Below are positions 62,853 to 64,000 of a stretch of 64,000 nucleotides of DNA, in pieces. The notes under the pieces were generated by a model, which was given only the letters and a program-made list of their open reading frames with translations, did not search any database and was not told the DNA's origin. Location: contig NC_088783.1 of assembly GCF_958450345.1 (NCBI RefSeq), forward strand, positions 27,965,701 to 28,029,700, written 5' to 3'. How positions within the stretch are numbered: the first letter of the stretch is position 1; each line of letters starts with the position of its first letter. This DNA comes from Calliphora vicina. Lineage: Eukaryota; Arthropoda; Insecta; Diptera; Calliphoridae. Position numbers and translations under genes: made by a program.

Positions 62853-63333
62853 TTATACACTACACCACCATAGTGATATAGCGCATAGTGCCCCAAGGAC
62901 GAAGTCTATTGATTTTGGTTAGAATCGGTCTATTATTTCTCCTAGCCCCCATACGATTGTCCTATCTGAAAATAGATAATCCCTCATAAATAATTTAGTT
63001 ATATAGATATTCAAACCAAATTCAGCACAAATAACTGTTATGTAAGTCGAACTCTCACTACTAAATTTTGTGACGATTGGTCCATAATTAGTCATAGCTC
63101 CAATACAAGGCCCACTTCCGAAAACTATTTTAACGAGTATAGGTTTCTTAAAAAAGTTGGTATTTAAATAAAATTTAGCACAAATAAGTTTCATATATAC
63201 AGAAGACATGTCACTTAATTTTATGCCGATTGGTCCATAACACTATGCAACAAATGAAGACTTTTGGAAAAACACAAGATCATGACAGTATAGGTTCGAC
63301 TCTACTACCAAAGGGTAGTAAAACCCTATACTC
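62853..63333 (-). mobile_element. Diverged R1-like repeat, inverted
   Basis: TACACTACACCACCATAGTG at 62859, CCCCAAGGACGAAG, two GATTGGTCCATAA units (63075, 63229) and GTAGTAAAACCCTATACT at the right. This is the R1 plan in reverse with high divergence. Confidence 0.7.
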
Positions 63334-63339
63334 AGTTTG

Positions 63340-64000
63340 TCCATTTTGGTGACCGATTTTTTTTTATGGGCCCCCAAAGTTTCTGAAAATCAGTGGGGCC
63401 TCTAAAAAAGGTGTCTTCAGTTTTTGGTTAACAGCTAATTCAGACTTTGTGATACGGCTTAACTTTATATGGCAATAATATAGCTAAGAGTCCGCCAAAT
63501 AAATTTTGTTAAAATTTGTCTCCAAAAACTAGCTTTTTCGTGCACTTTTGTTGAAAAAATATAGGAAGAAAAATTTTTTTTTTTACTTTTTTTTTAATAA
63601 CTTCCAGGGACTTCTAATTTTTTAATAACAATATTTTGCAAAGTTGTAGCTACGGTAAATCTGAATAACTCTTGTGAACATATCAATGCAATCCGAACAT
63701 ATCTAGGCATCCTAAATAGCTGTCAAAAATCAATTTGTAGCTTAAAAATTTTAGTTTTTTACTATTTTTTGACTCTAAAACAAAAATTTTTTTGTTAAAA
63801 ATGTATTTTCGAGTGTATACTTCTCTATTGTGCTGGAATAACGAAGAATGGGCAAATCATTATCGTTATGATCTGGGGGCATCACTTTATCCATTCTTGA
63901 TCACGCAAGACCGGCTTGATGCAAGATATGAAAAAACATCAAAATTTTTGAAAGTGGGCAAGGTTTGTGGAGCTTCTGAAGAGTAAATATAAGCTTTTTA
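63340..64000. other. Unassigned sequence with a coding-like frame at the edge
   Basis: 63340-63790 resembles the style of family T interiors but I find no clear match. From 63792 a plus-strand frame of 64 codons ends at a TAA at 63984. Its second half (WNNEEWANHYRYDLGASLYP and later residues) has more balanced composition than other frames here. I do not recognise it; it may be a fragment of a transposon gene. Confidence 0.3.

Noticed and set aside
1..64000. tRNA, rRNA or other RNA genes
   Set aside because: No cloverleaf with A/B boxes or conserved rRNA block was recognised by eye; a covariance search would be needed to exclude them.

Overview
The window looks like gene-poor, AT-rich nuclear DNA of a higher (probably calyptrate) fly. 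Reasons: degenerate mariner transposases of the kind common in Diptera, dispersed repeats whose termini read ATACCCTACACC with (GGAC)n/(CAGC)n runs, (TTG)n/(CA)n microsatellite-rich spacers, and no prokaryote-like gene organisation. I found no intact protein-coding gene and no RNA gene that I can support. All open frames over about 100 codons are low-complexity, repeat-derived or transposon relics. The species assignment is inference; composition and repeats were read by eye.

Layout. 1-1305: end of a repeat (family T) whose terminus reads TCGCTTACGATAATTTGGCG. 1657-2440: mariner copy A. 2441-5130: unique DNA with a possible 29-nt microexon. 5131-8723: a MITE, an R1 repeat carrying a piggyBac-like MITE in TTAA, and a cluster of TGTCGCGT motifs. 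8724-13384: two hAT-like elements with 8-bp target duplications and a further relic. 13979-17835: second MITE copy, an inverted R1, a degenerate satellite, another R1. 17925-21919: large palindromes, two opposed Tc1-like transposase relics, a 402-bp foldback MITE. 24185-27763: mariner B and a second copy of the 12-kb hAT-like element. 29735-32290: a T-like element carrying a broken gene resembling DUF7869-type insect proteins, interrupted by an R1 and a MITE. 36070-42107: TGTCGCGT repeat, 370-bp tandem repeat, Tc1-like MITE. 43470-45352: mariner C, then a Helitron end split by a foldback MITE. 47125-55615: R1, mariner D split by a hAT-like element, a fourth hAT-like element, mariner E. 57139-59078: mariner F and a full-length T copy. 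61010-63333: dispersed repeat, about 190-bp tandem array, 39-bp minisatellite, R1-like repeat.

The window is a record of nested transposition rather than a set of cooperating genes. Several insertions can be ordered exactly from target duplications: hAT in mariner, piggyBac-like MITE in R1, foldback MITE in Helitron, R1 and MITE in the DUF7869-like gene. The two points most worth following are (1) the DUF7869-like relic sitting between T-family termini, which may be the transposase of a poorly described DNA transposon, and (2) four distinct hAT-like families whose ends are packed with short CpG-centred palindromic words (TCGA or CCGG cores). Stretches between these elements are AT-rich DNA in which I see only microsatellites and a few possible splice sites.
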